This document shows positions 1 to 11,606 of a stretch of DNA of 64,000 bases, piece by piece. The notes under the pieces were generated by a model. That model was not told the origin of the DNA. It saw nothing but the letters and a program-made list of their open reading frames with translations, and made no database searches. The DNA is taken from assembly GCA_021234155.1 (NCBI GenBank), contig JAJEKV010000080.1, positions 4,565,989 through 4,629,988 on the forward strand, given 5' to 3'. Numbering within the stretch: position 1 is the first letter of the stretch; every line of letters begins with the position of its first letter. The DNA comes from Isoetes taiwanensis (lineage: Eukaryota; Streptophyta; Lycopodiopsida; Isoetales; Isoetaceae). Position numbers and translations under genes: made by a program.

Positions 1-189
1 GTCGTTCTGTAGACCACGTCGCATGCGACGTATAGTCAACGGTCAAAATCCAGGTCACATGCGACCTGGCAGTACACGTGGCAAGTACGTACTGACGTGT
101 CTTATGTTCTGTAATGTCACATGACGTCGCATGCGACGTCTGACATTTGTCGTGACATTTGTCGTGACATTTGTCGTGACATTTGTCGG
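1..189. repeat. CG-rich palindromic repeats and 12-bp tandem repeat
   Basis: A perfect 16-bp palindrome centred on GCATGC lies at 16-31, an 18-bp palindrome with the same core at 123-140, and a near-palindrome (CCAGGTC...GACCTGG) at 50-69. Directly after them, four copies of the 12-mer GTGACATTTGTC run from about 141 to 189. The same GTCGCATGCGAC core recurs near 4.2 kb and 47.9 kb, so this is the edge of a dispersed repeat family rather than a regulatory site of one gene. Confidence 0.75.
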
Positions 190-1469
190 TTATGAAATTT
201 ATGTATACCTATGCTGTTCTGAGCAACCTAAAATCTGAGCAAGTTTTGTGTAACAACCTAAAATCTGCATACCTCAAAACACTTGAACATAGCTTGATTA
301 GTCGCATCCGCGAAGCAAATTATGTGGCCAACCGACATTCTGCCGACATTTTTGTCGACGATGCCGGCCAGTGGGCGGCGGCATTTTTAGGCAAATTTTG
401 ATCGGACGCTTTGACACATGGGACATTAATGCCTTGGATTTGCAAGGAGTCGTCGGGCGCTTCTCCCACTATGCCGACACCAAGTTCCTCATTCGATTGC
501 ATTTTGTTGCTTCTCTAAAGATGTTGGACCGAGGATATGAGAGTCCCACTTTTTGACTACCCAATATTCTCGTTGTAGAAATTCTAGGGTAAATCCATAT
601 GTCATTTCTAATTCCTTTTTTTCTCTTTCTGATCAACCGTGGAAGCTAAATTATGAGCTCAAAAAATTCTGGATCAACCATCTCCAACTCCATGTCCATC
701 ACTAAATTCATCTGCTTTTTCAAAATACCCATAGCACAAATAGGCCTATACAAATTAAAACAAGCAATATTATTGTCATATCCTTATTCATCGTGGCATT
801 CATCTTCTTGATATCCATCCCCGATCATATTCATCTTCTTCATATTTTTATCTTCAAATTCCATTTTGAAAAACTGATTTCATAAATCTATATCATATCA
901 TATATCCAGTTTTTTGTATTCTACATCATGCTTATATACATAAGGCAGTGCCTCAAAAATTCTGGATCAACCATAAGCTAAATTCTGAGCTCAAAAAATT
1001 TACGGATCAACCAGGAGCTAATCCGAGCTCAAAACTACCATATTATAGTTATATCAAAAGATAGAATTTAAGTTGCTTCAATACCAAATATCGACTCCAA
1101 ACAAACCTGAAAACTTTACGCAGAAGGGTCATTTGCATCCGTGATCAACACCATAATTTCCGGACCAAATAAGGATCCCTTCCACCGATGTAAAAATTTT
1201 TACCTTGGATATCTCTCTCAAACGAAACCACATCATTCACCGCAAATTCTTTGCCTTGACAAACCTCGCTCCAAATTTTGCGAAGACATAACTTTGCGAA
1301 CTATCCCAATAACAAGATCTAAATTTCCACATGCATTGATTTTCATCTATAAATGTAAGCATCTTACCTTTTTTTCTCCACAATTCCATCGCAGGCAGCA
1401 ATGTGTGCTTCTCGTTGATTTTGGAATGACGAAATAAACAAAAATCCAACGCAGAATCGGGTTATCAAA
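190..1469. other. AT-rich DNA without a recognisable gene
   Basis: Only short overlapping ORFs are present and none resembles a protein family I know. The words 'ctggatcaacca' with 'agctaaatt.tgagctcaaaa' recur around 630-680 and 960-1040, indicating an old local duplication. No promoter or RNA gene is evident. Confidence 0.5.
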
Positions 1470-1840
1470 TCAAATCGCCCACTTGGTTGCACAAGCACCT
1501 AAATGAAATGCCGCCTCAAGGACTTTCTTATCTAACCAATCTACACTATCTTGAGAGCCAACTAGATCCACCACAGAAATATCTGGTGGAGTGTCTAGCA
1601 TAATATCCTCTAGGCTGAACTTTTGTGGCACGCATGGCTCAGTATCAAACGTGAATCCAAGCTCTCTAAAAAGATGACGCGCATCATTTTCTATACTCCT
1701 TGCCAACCCCCATCAGGAAAACTACGAATATCTTCGTCACACTGGAGATTATTTGCAGGGTCAGAACTTGATAAGAATGCATTCGCCGCAGCTACAAGCT
1801 GAGACTCATTTGTGCACAGTCCCATATTAGCCATTCGCAA
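1470..1840 (-). other. Unidentified possible exon(s), frame-shifted
   Basis: On the minus strand an open frame begins near 1835 (MANMGLCTNESQLVAAANAF...) and can be continued by a one-base shift near 1710 into a second frame with ordinary composition (SIENDARHLFRELGF...) that ends at 1470. Together they would give roughly 120 residues of acidic, non-repetitive protein. I do not recognise a family. The SNF2 relic downstream is on the opposite strand, so the two are not obviously one gene. It could be a real exon pair or a chance open frame. Confidence 0.25.
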
Positions 1841-2091
1841 CCGGACCTGATAAATTGGTTAGAATATTAGAATACAATTGCAGGAGATGAAGAAGCAAAT
1901 CTAGACAATGACCTGATAACAATAGAACTTCAAGCACCAGGTATGACTAGATATATTATTATTTCATATTTTATAGCCGCGAATTGACATGGTTGGGATG
2001 TAATATAGCGTATTGCCCTTGCTTGGATGGAGAAATCAACTCGAGTATGCATTGTCGGGAACTCATATGTTTATAATTATCAAATTATCAG

Positions 2092-2553
2092 GGATTTGGA
2101 AAGACAATCTCTGCAATTGCTTTGATTTTGAAGGCTAGACCGCCAAAACGTCAAAGATACAATGTAGAAGAATGCAGGAGCACCTTGATTGTTTGCCCTA
2201 AATCGCTTTTAAAACAATGGGAACATGAATTGAAGGAAAAGTAGCACCATCTGTCAAAGCTATCTGTGTACATATACCATGAAGATCAGAGAAGAATAAA
2301 TTGTGTTGAACTTTGTAAGCACGACATTGTGCTTACTACATATGGAACCATTTGTTCTGAATTACAGAAGCCATCTGAAGAGGATGAAAAGAAGCAGCCC
2401 CCCAGGCTAAGGGGCACACTGTCGAACATTAGGTGGTTTAGAATTATTCTGGATGAAGCTCAATCCATTAGAAAAGCTCACACTAAAAGTTCACGTGCTT
2501 GCTGGGGCTTAAGGGCACAATGAAGATGGTGCCTTTACGGAACATCACGACCT
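2092..2553 (+). pseudogene. SNF2/Rad5-like helicase relic (ATPase motifs I-III)
   Basis: The frame from 2092 reads GFGKTISAIALI (Walker A, motif I), LIVCPKSLLKQWEHEL (motif Ia), DIVLTTYGTI, WFRIILDEAQSI (motif II, a DEAQ box) and RWCLYGT (motif III, normally RWxLTGTP). This is the order in SNF2-family DNA-dependent ATPases, closest in feel to the Rad5/SMARCA3 group used in chromatin remodelling and repair. An AG acceptor (ttatcag) just before 2092 suggests an exon start. The frame is interrupted by TAG at 2242-2244 and TGA at 2521-2523, and homology stops after the GT of motif III. No helicase C-terminal lobe is seen downstream. It is a non-functional fragment. Confidence 0.8.
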
Positions 2554-2559
2554 TCTACG

Positions 2560-3790
2560 ACACATATGTCACATATGTCACATATAATGAAAGTTCTAGA
2601 ATGTTCTAGAAAGTTTTAAAAAAGTTTTAAAATATAAGAGAATCTTGGGTGAGCCTAAGGAATCCTTCTAGAAAATTCCAGAATGTTGTAGAAAGTTCTA
2701 GAATGAATGTTGCGAGAGAATACACTTATTTTCTTCCCAAAGCATTTTGCTAGATGACCAATTAAAATATTTTAGTTCAACCAACTCCACAATTCTCTTG
2801 ATTTTCGATGAACAAACTTGTCCAAGAAGGCAACAACCTCCACAACCTCAGAATGGCCATAATGAAGAAATTAAAAAGACAGCTTAAGAGATTTCTCGAA
2901 AAAAGTGCATGATTTTTGGTCACGTATGTTGTGACCGTCGGATCATACAATCGATGCAAAGAAGAACCCATAAAAATCTTGGCGCTCAAACCGGAACAAG
3001 TTCATGAGTCATGAAGCGAAAACAATGAAGCATGGCGTTAAAAACCGCACCAAAGGACCCCAAAGAATGCTCGGCAAGCTCAACCGCCTTGTGATCCCTA
3101 AGCTCCGGTCGAAGCCCATTTTCCTTTGCACCATGACATGCTCTACTTTGAAGACTTCCAAGGTAAAATGGCGGTTTAGATACTCTTCTTGGCATAGCGG
3201 CCAGAGCTATGTTCCAATTCCACTTTCCATGTATGGATCTCCTAAACAAGGCCATCAACGTGTAGCCACATAGTATCTCGGCTTTTCAAAATCCTCATCA
3301 ATGGGGTCTTTCATATGGAACTTGTGCAATTGAAACGCATAAATTCCTCCACCATCATATATCACAAAATCATCCCCGACGCGTTTGGCGGGGTAAAGTT
3401 GCAAGTTCAAGCTATTCTTTGTTGATTCCAACCTTGATGTTGATCTTTCAACTTCCATAGTGCCATTAGAATTACTTGTATACCCAAAGATGAGATTTTA
3501 AATCATAACCTTCTTCCCCACAGATTGACGTATCCATATGTGCTTCTTTGGTTTCTTTGATATAGTTCGAGACAATATTTTTCCAATTTCTTGCAATCTC
3601 TCAAAGCCCAAAAAAACCATTTTTTTCAAAGTCTAGATGAAGGAGGTAATTCATGCGGTAGCATCTATCGATGATGCATGTGCGGGCAATACGCTTAAAT
3701 GAAGTCTGCGGTTGGTCGCCGAGTCTTTTTTTCGCATTATCAATCACAGTATTGTATTGAATTTGTAATCCTAAAACCAAAACTTCGTAT
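2560..3790. other. No recognisable gene; local AT-rich repeats
   Basis: At 2565-2720 the phrases 'tagaaagttctagaatg' and 'acatatgtcacatat' repeat imperfectly. Minus-strand open frames at 2986-3258 and 3255-3458 have plausible amino-acid composition (for example GDDFVIYDGGGIYAFQLHKF), but I do not recognise them and they lie in different frames. They may be remains of a protein-coding gene. Confidence 0.4.
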
Positions 3791-3799
3791 AAAAAATAT

Positions 3800-4330
3800 C
3801 GTCACATGCGACCACCTACGCCACATATACGTATTAACGTGTCATATACGTCACATATACATCTTGGCCGTGTCATATACGTCACATATCGTATGGGCGT
3901 GTCATATACGTCACATATATCGTCATGACGCGTGTGTCATATCGCACACATACGTCCACATCGTCACATATCGTGGCGTCGCGCGTGCGGCGTCACGTCA
4001 AAACATCACACAGCCGTCCCACCGCGCGGCGTCCACCGGCGTGGACGGTCACCGCCACGTCATAGTGTCGACGTCGCACCATACGCCGCATGCGGCGCGA
4101 CTGGCGTGACACCAAGGTCGCTGGCGTGACACTGCCGTCCGCTGGGCGTGACACCGTGTCGTCACTTTGGCGGCGTCCACGATGTCGGGCGTCGCACCAT
4201 ACGTTAATCGGGCGTCAGCACCATACGTCGCATGCGGCGTACTGCGACGTGACGTCGCATTGACGTCGGCGTCGCATGGTGACGTTATTTGCGACGTCAC
4301 GTCGCACAGACGTCGCAAGCCCACGTCGCT
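3800..4330. repeat. CG-rich tandem repeat block
   Basis: From about 3800 to 3960 a unit of roughly 35-40 bp built on 'gtgtcatatacgtcacatat' repeats four to five times. It then grades into a CG-dense stretch made of GCGACGT/ACGTCGC words, with GTCGCATGCGGC and repeated 'ctggcgtgacac' near 4100-4160. ORFs in several frames on both strands are a by-product of the repeats. Similar words occur at 1-140 and 47.84-48.18 kb. Confidence 0.75.
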
Positions 4331-4689
4331 AAAAGTCCATTCTCTTGTTGTGAAATTTGGTCCAATTATGTTAGAAATTGATATTCAAAGAATGATACAA
4401 AGAATGGGACCTGGTTTCCATAAGGTCCAAAGTACATGAAAGTGACTGTAACTGCGCGATAGGTCAATCTAACAAACTGCTAGGATCTGGAGGGTATATT
4501 CATTGTTTTAAAGAACTAATATCACTCTGTATCCTAGGAGAATGGTCAGAGTTAGATTGATAGTTGTGACAGTTGTGACTCTGTTTTGGAAGCATGTATT
4601 TTTTCGTAAGTTCAATTGCAGTAGTTTGTTTATAGGATTTTTTTTAGAATGGGAAATAATGCAATTTTTGTCCTGAAGCAATCCTTTAA

Positions 4690-5057
4690 ATTGTCTTCAA
4701 CTGCAGAAAGAAGACCTTATAAAGCTTTATGCCTATCAAGAATCATCCAAAAAGACAGCAACTAGTAGCATGTTGCAAGCAAAGTCTTCTATACTTTTGG
4801 GATACAACTTATTTGCAACCTCCAATGGAAGCAATGGAGATTATAAGTCTGCTTTGGTCTAAAAGACGAAAAGTTCCTAGAAAGATAAAGGGGACAAGCG
4901 TTTTCACAAAAATCATGTATTCTCTCTGTTGTAAAGATGAATGGTTTATTTGCAACGGTGTGCTATTGGACAAAATGCATATGCTAGCAAGGTGGCTTCA
5001 ACCAACGTTATGGAAATCTTTCAGAATTATTGTTGAGTTCAATTCTAGATATTGACA
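4690..5057 (+). other. Possible exon, unidentified
   Basis: A stretch of balanced coding-like composition follows a pyrimidine/CTGCAG acceptor-like site at about 4706. One frame starts KEDLIKLYAYQESSKKTATS. Another frame is open from 4729 to 5055 (108 codons). I cannot assign a family, and the frames are not consistent with one intact exon. Confidence 0.2.
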
Positions 5058-5105
5058 ACAATAGTGAGCGCTATGCATTGATAAGAAATATCTTTATCCA
5101 GTTTT

Positions 5106-5180
5106 GATAGAATAGAATAGAATAGAATAGAATAGTTTTTTTATCGTCCACTGAGACCAATCGGCCTATGGGACCCAGCT
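5106..5180 (-). mobile_element. Isolated LINE 3' end with (CTATT)n tail
   Basis: Reading the minus strand, a conserved module (cATAGGcCGATtGGTCTCA...GACGATAAA) is followed by about six copies of CTATT (plus-strand 5106-5135). The same module ends the two LINEs at 35.3 and 39.8 kb, each with a different pentanucleotide tail. No LINE coding sequence follows on the 5' side, so this is a strongly 5'-truncated copy. A 15-bp direct repeat (agctagagttcttaa) at about 5177-5215 lies next to it. Confidence 0.6.
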
Positions 5181-5305
5181 AGAGTTCTTAAGATAAGATA
5201 AGCTAGAGTTCTTAAAAAGCCAGCAGAAAGTCATCAGTTCAAGAACACGGGGACTGCGCAACTTTATGGCTATGGACATGGGTCATATAAAAGCAAAGCT
5301 GTGAA

Positions 5306-5530
5306 ATGTATGATGATAAGAAGTACTGTTATTTAAAGGTTGTTGCGGTTGCTGCAAATGCACTGCTTACCGTAGAGGAAAAGCACCAGATTCATTCTAG
5401 ATTTTGTGATATTCTCAAGATCCATAATTTCAAAGTAGTAGTCCTTTACGAGAGTGCTATGTTTTCCAAGAGGGAGAAGTATCGCATGAAGCAGAGTTGG
5501 AACTTGAAGGGAACGATTGCTTATCAATAG
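5306..5530 (+). other. Possible exon, unidentified
   Basis: An open frame of 74 codons (VVAVAANALLTVEEKHQIHS..., VVVLYESAMFSKREKYR) has coding-like composition. A +1 shift near 5485 would extend it with HEAELELEGNDCLSIAL, so it may be a frame-shifted exon. No family is recognised. Short duplications of 'agcactctaaaac' follow at 5528-5580. Confidence 0.2.
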
Positions 5531-6399
5531 CACTCTAAAACTTGAAAGGAATGATTGCTTGTCAATAGCACTCTAAAACAGTGTCAAATAATGCCTTTGA
5601 CCTCATTATCCAAGTTAGTCTACAACATATTGAATTAACTGTTGTTGACCCGATACCCACCTCAAAGAAAGACTATATAAAGAAATTTCTTCTGCCATTC
5701 TCGTTGGATTTCTCGCCCAGTTTGGTGCTACATTATCAGCATCCACAAGGCACATTGTAACACCATCAACTGCAAATGGATCATTTTCTATTTTGAGAGA
5801 GTAACCATTCAATTATATATAGTGACTCTAGAGGTACGGTTTAGAAGCAAGTATTAATGAAAATTTGTGGATTCCATCTTTGCGTCTAAATACAGAAACT
5901 GTCGAGGATTTTACAACATCAGTTGCAACTGCTCACAAGCTGGAAACCTAGGGTAATTCGACAAGCCTAAATCTACTACCAAGCCTTAACCAGTTTGGCC
6001 AAGCCTTAAAGTTGATGTGCTTACCTTATTATGCACAATATGCTCTATTTCCTTAATGTACGATTATTTCGGACAAGTGTGGATTTGTGCAAAGTCCATA
6101 CTTAATAATATTGTGCTTAAATGCTGATAACATACAAAAAGAATTTGAGGCCAGAGTTTAATCTACAAGAATCAAAATAAAAATATAATAAGAATTTGAT
6201 GAACAAGATTGATCAATATAAACCTGTGAACAAGCAAAATATAGTAACCCATAAAATATTGAGTCAAACTGCCGCTTAGAGCCAGGCTTCGAAAAACACG
6301 GAGTTAGTCTCCTTAATTTCCGGTTCGTCTCCTTAATTTCCACTTCAGTTTTGAACAAGCTGAAAGCTGGTTCCAACAAAAAAAAAACAGTAATCTAGC

Positions 6400-6745
6400 G
6401 ATCTACATGTTATTGAATATCAAAAGTAGCAAATTTCTGGAAAATTTATAAAAGTGCCGATATACATGTTATTGAATAACAAAAGTAGCAAAAGTAGCAA
6501 ATTTCTGGAAAATTTATAAAAGTGCCGGGGAATTCTATTAGGTTAGTAGAGTTAGAATTTACTTTCAAAAATGCTACTGATGGTGACCATACGAGTGGGG
6601 CAGTGCAGTTCGTAGGCTCGTCAGTTAGAGAATAGGAAGGAGCCCCCAAAAAGCAAAGAAATGGTGAGATTATCAGCTAAAAGCAAAAGGGGCCCCCAAA
6701 AAGCAAAGAAATGGTGAGATTATCAGCTAAAAGCAAAAGCATATA
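6400..6745. repeat. Two short tandem duplications
   Basis: A ~60-bp segment beginning 'tacatgttattgaata' and ending 'tttataaaagtgccg' is present twice (about 6410-6460 and 6465-6525). A 47-bp segment 'gcccccaaaaagcaaagaa...gctaaaagcaaaag' is present twice back to back (about 6643-6740). Both look like recent local duplications in otherwise AT-rich DNA without genes. Confidence 0.7.
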
Positions 6746-7194
6746 GCAAGGGCATCTCCATCTAAATCAATTGATTCTAAACTAGTTTTCCTTCAAATTT
6801 TTGAAATCAATGGCATTTTACCCATTAATGGAAACGGGTTTCCGGTTCAAGCTTGTAAGTTCCAGTGGTTGCTTGTTGAAGGCGGCAATTTTTCTGGTAG
6901 ACTTAATCAGGGATTTCGAGGCCTGCTTAGAGCAATCCTTCAAACCGTATCCTTGAAACCGTACTAGCTGGGAAGCAAAGACACCTGCACATATATCTTG
7001 TATTAATCTAGTTAAACTCTAACCAATCTTTAAAGTCTAGCAAACCCTTTAAACTCTAACCATACCAACAACCCATGCCTTTTCTCATGTGACGTTATCA
7101 CCATCATGGAAAACCAGCTATTACAACCGTTATAATTTGTAAATTACGAAATTGCTAAATTTAACCATAAATCAAAGTCGCTAAATTTAACCAT

Positions 7195-7290
7195 ACATGT
7201 GATTTTTTCCGATCCACACGGCCTTTATAAAAAGCAAGGATTCTGTGGTTTTTTCCGATCCACACGGCCTTTACAAAAAAGCTTTAAGAA
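7195..7290 (+). promoter_or_regulatory. Duplicated TATA-containing segment upstream of ORF
   Basis: The segment 'ttttttccgatccacacggcctttayaaaaa' occurs twice, at about 7203-7232 and 7250-7280. The first copy carries a TATA-like tttataaaaag. It lies about 40-120 bp before the ORF at 7324, a plausible core-promoter distance. There is no direct evidence of transcription. Confidence 0.35.
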
Positions 7291-7323
7291 AGAGGAGATT
7301 CTCAAAAATAGGATTAAAAAACT

Positions 7324-7737
7324 ATGAGCAGCAGCGGGGAGGCAAGCAGCGTCGAGGCAAGCAGCGTCGAGGCAAGCAGGCAAGAGCAGCATGAGGCGGA
7401 GGTGGAGGCACTAGGGGCATGTGCAGCGCAGCTGCTGGAGGCGATAGATCATACGCTAGAGGCAATCGAGATGAGAAAGGGGGTGGAGAAGTCCGTCGAT
7501 CTGGAAAAAAGCGCAGAGAAGACCACCAATCGGGCAGGGAAGGTTGAGAAAAACAGCGCAGAGAAACCCGTGGATCTGGAAAAGAGTGTAAGGAGGGCCA
7601 TCGGGCGGGTAGATGATGCCATCGTGATGCTGGTGTATTGGTTGTACCGCTACTTTGATGCTGCATCCGTCTTCTGCCGAATCAGGAGGTGGCGGCGGCG
7701 GCCTCAAGCGATGGAGGCGTTTCAAAATCGAAGATAA
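7324..7737 (+). CDS. Hypothetical protein, uncertain
   Basis: This is a 137-codon ORF in a local GC-rich island (about 7320-7970) inside AT-rich DNA. The N-terminus has a tandem SSVEA repeat, followed by an acidic/basic segment with two similar blocks (VEKSVDLEKSAEK and KPVDLEKSVRRA) that would form amphipathic helix. A second frame, 7689-7973, is also open and ends in a helical segment (DQLQLIRRNLQIIASS), so an intron or frameshift could join them. ORFs also exist on the other strand, as expected of GC-rich DNA. I do not recognise a family. The ATG was chosen because it opens the frame just after a TATA-containing segment. Confidence 0.3.
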   Translation: MSSSGEASSVEASSVEASRQEQHEAEVEALGACAAQLLEAIDHTLEAIEMRKGVEKSVDLEKSAEKTTNRAGKVEKNSAEKPVDLEKSVRRAIGRVDDAIVMLVYWLYRYFDAASVFCRIRRWRRRPQAMEAFQNRR

Positions 7738-7949
7738 ACTGGCTGGCGCCGATAGCGGAAGCATCTCCATCTCTGCTTTTGATCAGGCGGCGGGGCTTGA
7801 CATCTTGTGGCCGGCCCGACCCCGGCGTCTTCCACATCAGATATAACAGCCCTGCCGACCGCGTCGCTATCGCCATTCATTCCCTTGCGGAGAACGACAC
7901 CAAGGCCTCTATTGTTTCCGACCAACTCCAGCTCATCCGTCGCAACCTG

Positions 7950-8465
7950 CAAATCATTGCTTCGTCCACTTAATCTTAGGGTGGCAAATCATTGCTTCGT
8001 CCACTTAATCTTAGGGTGCTTTCCTATATGAGATTGGCGACCTGAAAATTTGGGTCCAGTTCAAACAATGAACATTGAGCTGGGTCCATGTTAAAAACAT
8101 GAACATTGAGAAATGCTTGGTGATCACTTTTTATTCATGTCAAAAACCTGAGTCTTTGAGGTTGAGGCGCCCACAGAACCTCCACGGGACTTCACAAAAA
8201 CCTTGAGAGCGGAGGCCCATGGGAAAACACCCTTATTCTTATTTTATTTTTCTTTTTTTCTTTTTTTATTTACACTCATTTTAGTTTAGAGTACAAACAT
8301 ATCTATTCTTATTCTTTAAAACTTGTTCATCATATTCTTTCACTATTCCTCTACTTTTGTTAAGGCTTGTTTGTCTTCTGTCTTTGTACAAACATATCTA
8401 TTCTTATTCTTTAAAACTTGTTCGTCATATTCTTTCACTATTCCTCTACTTTTGCTAAGACTTTG
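7950..8465. repeat. Short direct duplications
   Basis: A ~32-bp segment 'tcattgcttcgtccacttaatcttagggtg' occurs twice (about 7957-8018). A ~70-bp segment starting 'acaaacatatctattc' and ending 'cctctacttttg' occurs twice (about 8293-8360 and 8388-8455) with two substitutions. Confidence 0.7.
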
Positions 8466-8469
8466 TTCT

Positions 8470-11400
8470 TCACATTCTTTGACTTGTCCTCTAATTGTGG
8501 CCATGAAGCAAATTTTAAAGTGTTAAGCCCTATTAATATCATTAAGCTTGTGCTTTTATTAAATTAATTGAACACATGTGAATTTGTTGTCTTAAGTAGA
8601 TTTGATCTTTCTTTGGGGTGTATTATCATTCTTTTTAGACCATTGGATTGTAGAATTTTATAGAGAATATCCAATAAGGGGAACTCTGGGCATTCCCTGC
8701 AAAAGAAGATGGGGTCAAATAGCTATGTTTGGACTATACAGATTGACTTCCAACAAATAATTTCAATGGTAGTCAAACTCCATCATGCAAACAAGGAAGA
8801 GGAATTTGTGAACCATATATAAAGGCTCTCTAAGAAACAATGGTTACTTAAGAAAAATGCAATTTACATGAGACATTCAAGTACAGATCATAAATTGAAT
8901 TGCAACTACATACAAGAAGTACAATTCCACTAGAAGTCTAAAATATAAGCTAAGCAAAGTGCAGATCACATATTGAAGTGCACATTAGGACTCGAGCAAC
9001 AAAAAAAAAATGTGCAGCAGCCTTTTGGATGGTTGAACACTAGTGATCATGAAATAAGAAGAAGCAAACAGGTTTTGCTCTTTAAAATTCCAACCTATAA
9101 AAAGAATCAACGAAGCCAGGAAGTATGCTCAACGGAGTGAGGGCTAAAATTCTATATTTCTGCTCGTGGTCAGAGGGCAGTTCTTTATCCACGAAATGAG
9201 GTTATATTCTGCATCTATGGGAAGACAGAGAAAACTAAACAAAGCAACTGGCTATGGCAGTCAACCAAGTTCGAGCAGCCGATTTGCTACAAATAAGACT
9301 TGTTTCAACCAACATATGCCAGATGCCAGATTTGGAGGGTTCCATGTCAAAAAAGGAACCCCATTCTGAGAAGCTCGTTTTGTTCCTACTAGATTTGTGA
9401 TGGCAAACAGAGTAAGGTGGAGTCCCCACCAATGATGAACTTAAGAGAAAAACTTCTCTAGAAATGTCTACACAAGTTCATTTTCTAAGAAGATTATATA
9501 AACATGTTCTTCAAGATCTATTCAATCTAATTCTATTCTCCTTACTTTCTAAAACTTAATCTATTGTCCGCAATTTACCTTCAAAGTCAAGGGGTCCTGA
9601 CCCCTTAGTGGTGATACCAAAGCTTGAATGGTGCATTCATAATGTGTGTTGCAGGTCTCCATAATGGCCAAGCTATATTCATGTAATGGTGCAGCATCAC
9701 TACCTTAGTGGTAAAGATATTTTATCTAAACAGCAATATCTTAGACCCAAATGGCAAGCATCAGTTACCGTAATGGTTACAGTAATTAATTGAATGCTGC
9801 AACCTAGAAGATACAAAAATTGATGCAGTTGAGGGAGAATTGACCCGATTACCATTATATTTGCCCAGAAAAAAAAAAAAAAAAAAAAAAAAAACCTCAA
9901 TTTATTGATGTATTATCCTTCCAGGAGGACATCTCAATTGATGTATTATCCTTCCAGGAGGACATTCTATTCTGTGTCCTATATGTTGACCAACAAAGGG
10001 ATTAGTATTTAAGCATCACCTGTTAAATTATTCATCTTAGTCCTGGTTTCTAGTATAACTAGAAAACTGAATTTAAGAAAAAAAATCTTTTAAAAATCGA
10101 TAATGAGACTTTCATCCTTAGTACTCCTTGCGGGAATACCAAGTCTCGTATTTGCAGCCCCTAGGACAACTTACGTGCATAGTTACCTAGGCCAAGACTA
10201 GATGCGAGAACATTAACTTCATCATTGTATTTCATACCTAAAAAATTCACTTACATTCTTTTACAAAGTCAAAGTGAACACAAAATTCAAATAAAACATC
10301 TTGAAATTATTTCCTGTTTATAATATTCAAAGATACATGACATTTTCTCATTGCCATAATGGCTTAAATTAATCTAGACATTTGTATCCCACCGGAAATC
10401 AATATTAAATGATTTTCCTTATTCAAAACCATATGTTCAAATTATAACTTTACTCAAGATTCCATTTGGTAAATGCTTACATTGAAGTTCAGATTTCGAA
10501 CCATAAGCTTAAAAGTAATTCACCAAAGCATGGAGCAAGAAACCCAGTTACCCGCAAAGTGAAACCGAGGGGACAGTTAGCCTAAGAAGGGTAAGAGCCT
10601 AAGTCACTAACAATGTAAGCTATAGGTTGTCTTGAGTTATCCCTTCACCATGCATGGGGAATCATGAAAATGCTAAATTTATGCAAGAACCATAATAGCC
10701 GGTACTTTGAAGTCTCCATCCACCCGGCCAGATATATCGTGCATGTTAGTGTTTTTCACATGCTTCTCATGCAGTTTAACTTAATGCAGACATGCCTTTG
10801 TTCATATATGCTTATGCAGATCATAAAATGTTTATGCTGCTCAACTTTCAGAAGATCTGCAAATACAGACTTTGCTGCCATTATTCGCTCTACTTCTAGA
10901 TTCAGCAATTGCAGTAGTAATACTTTTAGAGTAAAACATCTAGAGGTAAACAAGTGCTTACTTCATATGACGTCTTATGATATCAAGTAATATTTATCTA
11001 CAGTTCTAAGACTAAGCCAACGCCTAGAAATAGCTTAAAAAATGATGAAGCCCTTCAGACATTAGATCCATTTAAAGTTAAAGGACAACTTTCCTTTAAT
11101 AATGGATTCAGAGCTACAACTGAGCACTGCAGACTTCATATGACATCAAGACAAATATCTATTTCAGTTCCCGTTTCTTTGAATCTTTTATCTGCTTTTA
11201 CATCTAAGGAAAAACCTTGCAATACCTCAACCAAAATGGAAGTCCTTCAGATATAAGATAAGGGCCACTTTTAATCTACTTAATAATCCACTTCAGAGCC
11301 ATTGCTAAGGCCATCTTTAAGGAATAGTGCATTCAGCATATTACATCTGGTTCTTATTCATTTTAATGTTTTTGTACAGCTCTTTATCTTCTATAATATG

Positions 11401-11600
11401 TTGAATAAAAGCTCATTAATAACTCAATTAGCAGAAATCTACCATAGCTATCATATCTGAAACATGAATAAAAAAGTTTCAACTCATATCACAGTATAAA
11501 ACCTGTATAAAACCTGAATATCTTGTGCTCCAAGGAGAATTTCATATGTTGCTTAGCCATAGCTCCAAAAACTTCGCAAACCTTGTTTATCAAGTTTACC
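8470..11600. other. AT-rich intergenic or intronic DNA
   Basis: No credible coding region was found. A run of 26 A at 9869-9894 is followed by a ~33-bp direct duplication ('tgatgtattatccttccaggaggacat', about 9906-9965). No matching upstream target-site duplication was found, so the A-run cannot be assigned to a retroposon. The rest is featureless AT-rich sequence. Confidence 0.5.
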
Positions 11601-11606
11601 ATTCCA

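Noticed and set aside
9869-9894. Run of 26 A as a retroposon tail
   Set aside because: No target-site duplication or retroposon body could be matched to it.
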